Source: a virus. From it: DNA of 26,374 nt. Location of the stretch: positions 1 to 26,374 of the IMG/VR virus record IMGVR_UViG_3300051212_000980, one strand, 5' to 3'. The position numbers and the translations under genes are program-made. The notes under the pieces are model-generated. The model was not told the origin of the DNA and ran no database searches. It saw only the letters and a program-made list of their open reading frames with translations. Below, piece after piece: positions 26,321-26,374 of this stretch (the stretch's first letter is position 1; every line of letters starts with the position of its first letter).

Positions 26321-26374
26321 GTAGTTATGATGAACTAGATAAAGTATTTGATGTGGAACCAACTGAAATTGTTG
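26317..26374 (+). CDS. 16: Probable small terminase subunit gp16, cut by the window end
   Basis: Only 19 codons are visible, starting at the ATG of an ATGA overlap with gp15: 'MSSYDELDKVFDVEPTEIV'. The gene 13-14-15-16 order of T4-like phages predicts the small terminase subunit here, which regulates DNA recognition by the large packaging subunit gp17. The short N terminus with 'LDKVFDVEP' is compatible with gp16 of marine T4-like phages, but it is too short to prove it. An ACAGGA stretch about 10 bases upstream may serve as ribosome site. Confidence 0.7.
   Translation, partial: MSSYDELDKVFDVEPTEIV

Overview
This window is part of the virion-structure cluster of a T4-like myovirus, all on the + strand. 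It is most likely a marine cyanophage (Synechococcus/Prochlorococcus type), though a pelagiphage relative cannot be excluded. The DNA is AT-rich (roughly one third G+C by eye) and almost fully coding. Gene boundaries are tight: a TAATG overlap at gp14/gp15, an ATGA overlap at gp15/gp16, and only 2 to 46 bases at most other junctions. The order baseplate wedge (gp8) - large baseplate/tail proteins - fibre - gp13 - gp14 - gp15 - gp16 follows the T4 late cluster 7-8-9-10-11-12-wac-13-14-15-16. The gp9 to wac interval is filled by different, much larger proteins.

Layout. 2-6376: a giant structural protein cut at the 5' end, in the place of T4 gene 7. 6401-8503: a Gly-Tyr-repeat structural protein. 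8550-10082: baseplate wedge gp8 with two insertions. 10102-17337: a 2411-residue DUF4815-type virion protein. 17340-17775: two small coiled-coil proteins. 17781-17813: a rho-independent terminator whose T tract runs into a T4-type late promoter (TATAAATA). 17860-23553: an 1897-residue fibre protein with an Mtd-like N-terminal domain and many internal repeats. 23568-24374: neck gp13. 24378-25538: neck gp14 with a large insertion. 25538-26320: tail completion protein gp15. 26317-26374: the first 19 codons of the probable small terminase gp16. An identical 14-mer, CTAAATATAGTATA, precedes the genes at 6401 and 8550 and may be a second form of late promoter.

How the genes work together. The first four genes probably build the baseplate and the structures on its rim. 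The fibre is a candidate host-recognition protein. gp13 and gp14 form the neck that closes the filled head, gp15 caps the tail, and gp16 begins the packaging module. I see no tRNA, CRISPR array, integrase, transposase, reverse transcriptase or metabolic gene.

The most notable signal is modular. The same short beta-rich modules (a 'GSGYxxxPxV' Gly-Tyr module, a 'GxTSGAxAxV' module, an 'INGxxQxPG' module and a 'DxExIxYT...RG' module) recur across several different structural genes. They are even inserted inside otherwise recognisable T4 core proteins (gp8 and gp14), so this cluster looks like a place where surface modules are exchanged. No clearly new non-structural system is visible.
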